Positions 28,017-29,454 of a DNA stretch of 29,454 nucleotides are shown here, piece after piece. Under the pieces are notes generated by a model. That model ran no database searches and had not been told where the DNA came from. It saw only the letters and a list, made by a program, of their open reading frames with translations. Made by a program: the position numbers and the translations under genes. Positions within the stretch are counted from its first letter, which is position 1, and the number at the start of each line of letters is the position of its first letter. The stretch covers positions 880,238-909,691 of the forward strand of contig BFEA01000298.1 of the NCBI GenBank assembly GCA_003427395.1, in the 5' to 3' direction. The DNA is from Chara braunii (Eukaryota; Streptophyta; Charophyceae; Charales; Characeae).

Positions 28017-29454
28017 ACCTCACGCCCATCGCGACTTCCTGATCGGAGTGGGATGGGGGTCCGGAAGTGTGAAAAGGGGTGTGCCAAGGATTTTAGGAAA
28101 GTGGGGGTGGAGTCCCAGGTCGGAACTTAGATCTCCTGTGGCAAGTCCCGGGGGTATAAGCGCAAGAGGCTGTGCGTAGGTCGTATTTGGCGCTCTTAAT
28201 TTTCGTAAGACGGAGGGTAGACCACCTCTCGCGGCTTGTGCACAAAAGGGGAGTCGCTGATGTCGTGCAGCATAAGGCATATGGCATACACAGTGCATCT
28301 CATACTTAAGATCTGAGGCACTTTTCCACGATTACAGTACCGACAGATGTAAACACTCTTGCATTCTCGAACAAAATCCCAACAACATTGTCCCTGCCAA
28401 CGAACTCAATTTTCAAGCCTAAAAGGCGCCGCTCGACTTCGGTGCAGGTTCGTCGAGCGAATTCCGAGGCACGATAGGCCTGGTGCCGCCGACACTTTTC
28501 GCACGGTATGGGGGGCCAATAGTGGGCTATGGAATTCCATGGCACCACCGTGAGTTGGTGATATGGAAGGAGGAGGTGGAAGGGAGGGCAACTGGTAGTA
28601 ATAACGACGGAACTAGGGGATATGAAATATTGTGTGTTATAAGTATCTAGGTAATCGGGACCCCTAGGATCGTTAGTTATGGCGCGGTGAAAGTCCCTTG
28701 CGCACAATCGATTGTGTCAGACAGGGGAATTCCGGATTTCTTAAGTTCCTCCGCCGTCTGAGTTGTTCACCTTCCCAGTATTCGCGGTATTTCGGGTCCC
28801 TCAGACTCTCACGATCGGACATCCAAGAGGGAAATTCCTCGGCCATATCCGTTTAGAAAGTTCGGTCCCCTGCATCCTCATATGGGGTTCCAGGCTGACT
28901 CACGCAGGCGAGCGCGTACGTAGCGATTCGACCTTTTCGAGATCGCGACCGTACGTGAGCGTGCGAGGGGGGGGGGGGTAGTTTACTGTATCGATCGCAT
29001 TGGGCATACATGCAAATATCCTACTCGTGCTATGCTTGGCGAGGTCCGGTCATTACATGCCATCCATGTGACAAAAAGGAGGAAAGAAGAGAAAGGATCA
29101 TCAACTTCTTGTAGCACTCTTGGCGATTGAAAGTTAAGGACTAAACCAAAACATCCATAATCGAGCGTTTTCAATCACATCTGAGCGTATAGCTCACGCC
29201 AGTGAACCGTAGACAGATACGAAATGGGCATCGCAAAACAAAATTGGAAATCCGAAAAGATCGCTAATAAAGGGAATTCACATTCCTTCCATGCATACAT
29301 ACAAAATACAAACGACAAGGAAAATCCGAGACGATTTACAAAAGAAGTCCAAAAAGAAGCCAAAATTATACAGATGAACAGAAGAAAAGAAAGGGACAAC
29401 GAAAAGAACCTCATCCCACACCCACGAATGCTCTCTCTCTCTCTCTCTCTCTCT
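28017..29454 (-). repeat. 5' LTR of copy B, partial (runs off the window)
   Basis: Ends next to the primer-binding site. The outer part 28785-29454 is the direct repeat shared with 18083-18805, and the inner part 28017-28784 is homologous to LTR A (9119 to about 9700) but missing from the 3' LTR. It contains a G-run (28967-28977) and ends at the window edge in a (CT)n tract (29429-29454), which is shorter and interrupted in the 3' LTR. Confidence 0.85.
28306..28707 (-). CDS. LTR leader ORF, copy B (133 codons, unknown function)
   Basis: Sits in R/U5, downstream of the promoter and about 290 bases upstream of the primer-binding site, so it would be the first sizeable ORF of the genomic RNA, ahead of gag. 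Residues 41-75 carry 'PPFHLLLPYHQLTVVPW', 'YWPPIP' and 'CEKCRRHQAYRASEFARR', shared with copies A (9300-9635) and, more weakly, C (7379-7993). The tail, 'RRLLGLKIEFVGRDNVVGIL', is hydrophobic and has no clear match. No named domain. The single C-x2-C pair could bind metal only with partner ligands. It is open here even though gag and pol of the same element are riddled with stops. Confidence 0.55.
   Translation of the reverse strand: MCARDFHRAITNDPRGPDYLDTYNTQYFISPSSVVITTSCPPFHLLLPYHQLTVVPWNSIAHYWPPIPCEKCRRHQAYRASEFARRTCTEVERRLLGLKIEFVGRDNVVGILFENARVFTSVGTVIVEKCLRS

Larger units (their letters stand above)
18081..29454 (-). mobile_element. Ty3/gypsy LTR retrotransposon, copy B (nearly full length, inactive)
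   Basis: Minus-strand order is 5' LTR (partial in window), primer-binding site, gag, protease, reverse transcriptase, RNase H, PHD-like finger, integrase, ORF3, 3' LTR (truncated). Integrase after RT/RNase H identifies the Ty3/gypsy (Metaviridae) class. No chromodomain follows integrase. The LTR pair is proven by the direct repeat 18083-18805 / 28785-29454. From these pieces the intact LTR would be about 2.5 kb, so the 5' LTR should begin roughly 1 kb beyond the right edge. Many stops, frameshifts and active-site changes show it is dead. Confidence 0.9.

Noticed and set aside
28785-28790. LTR boundary of copy B placed at the end of the direct repeat (28785 / 18083)
   Set aside because: No primer-binding site lies there, whereas a good one lies at 28004-28016 and LTR A shares the sequence down to 28017. 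The repeat ends early because the 3' LTR is truncated.
1-29454. CRISPR arrays, bacterial operons, rRNA or tRNA genes
   Set aside because: No regularly spaced repeats, no bacterial gene organisation and no cloverleaf or rRNA sequence noticed. The only tRNA-related sequences are the primer-binding sites.

Overview
The window is nuclear DNA of a eukaryote, almost certainly from the green lineage. It has no operons, long microsatellites, an assembly gap of 634 N, a candidate spliced exon and layer upon layer of decayed transposable elements. The mix of Ty3/gypsy elements, a PIF/Harbinger-type transposase, a trihelix (Myb/SANT-like) protein gene and a LINE, together with the wording of several proteins, reminds me of charophyte algae such as Chara. 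That is recollection, not a search result. I see no intact host gene.

Layout. 1-3.3 kb: mostly gene-free DNA with a diverged dispersed repeat (three copies) and one good candidate internal exon at 2758-2808, ending at a (CT)n(GT)n microsatellite. 3.8-4.6 kb: broken Harbinger transposase (minus strand). 5.24-6.70 kb: a 5'-truncated LINE with a poly-A tail and a perfect 15-bp target-site duplication. 7.07 to about 8.4 kb: an LTR fragment (copy C). About 8.48-9.01 kb: a candidate MITE full of simple repeats. 9.12-11.43 kb: a complete LTR of the same family (copy A), followed by the 3' end of its internal region up to about 12.4 kb. 12.85-14.61 kb: a trihelix pseudogene on the plus strand. 15.07-15.82 kb: microsatellites around the N gap. 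17.29-18.08 kb: an isolated U3 (copy D) in the opposite orientation. 18.08-29.45 kb: a nearly full-length Ty3/gypsy element (copy B) on the minus strand, whose 5' LTR runs off the right edge.

Copy B reads, from right to left: 5' LTR (with a leader ORF), tRNA-iMet-like primer-binding site, gag with CCHC knuckle, protease, reverse transcriptase, RNase H, a PHD-like zinc finger, integrase, a third ORF, and a 3' LTR that is broken off and joined to the inverted U3 of copy D. It is dead: the protease active site reads DLG, the RT box reads YKND, and there are many stops. Almost every lesion fits a single C-to-T or G-to-A change.

The most interesting points are (1) an ORF inside the LTR, between the promoter and the primer-binding site, recognisable in three diverged copies (A, B, C); (2) a C4HC3 PHD-like finger in the pol polyprotein between RNase H and integrase; (3) a third ORF downstream of integrase conserved between copies A and B; (4) the inverted U3 chimera whose breakpoint lies just past the LTR promoter.
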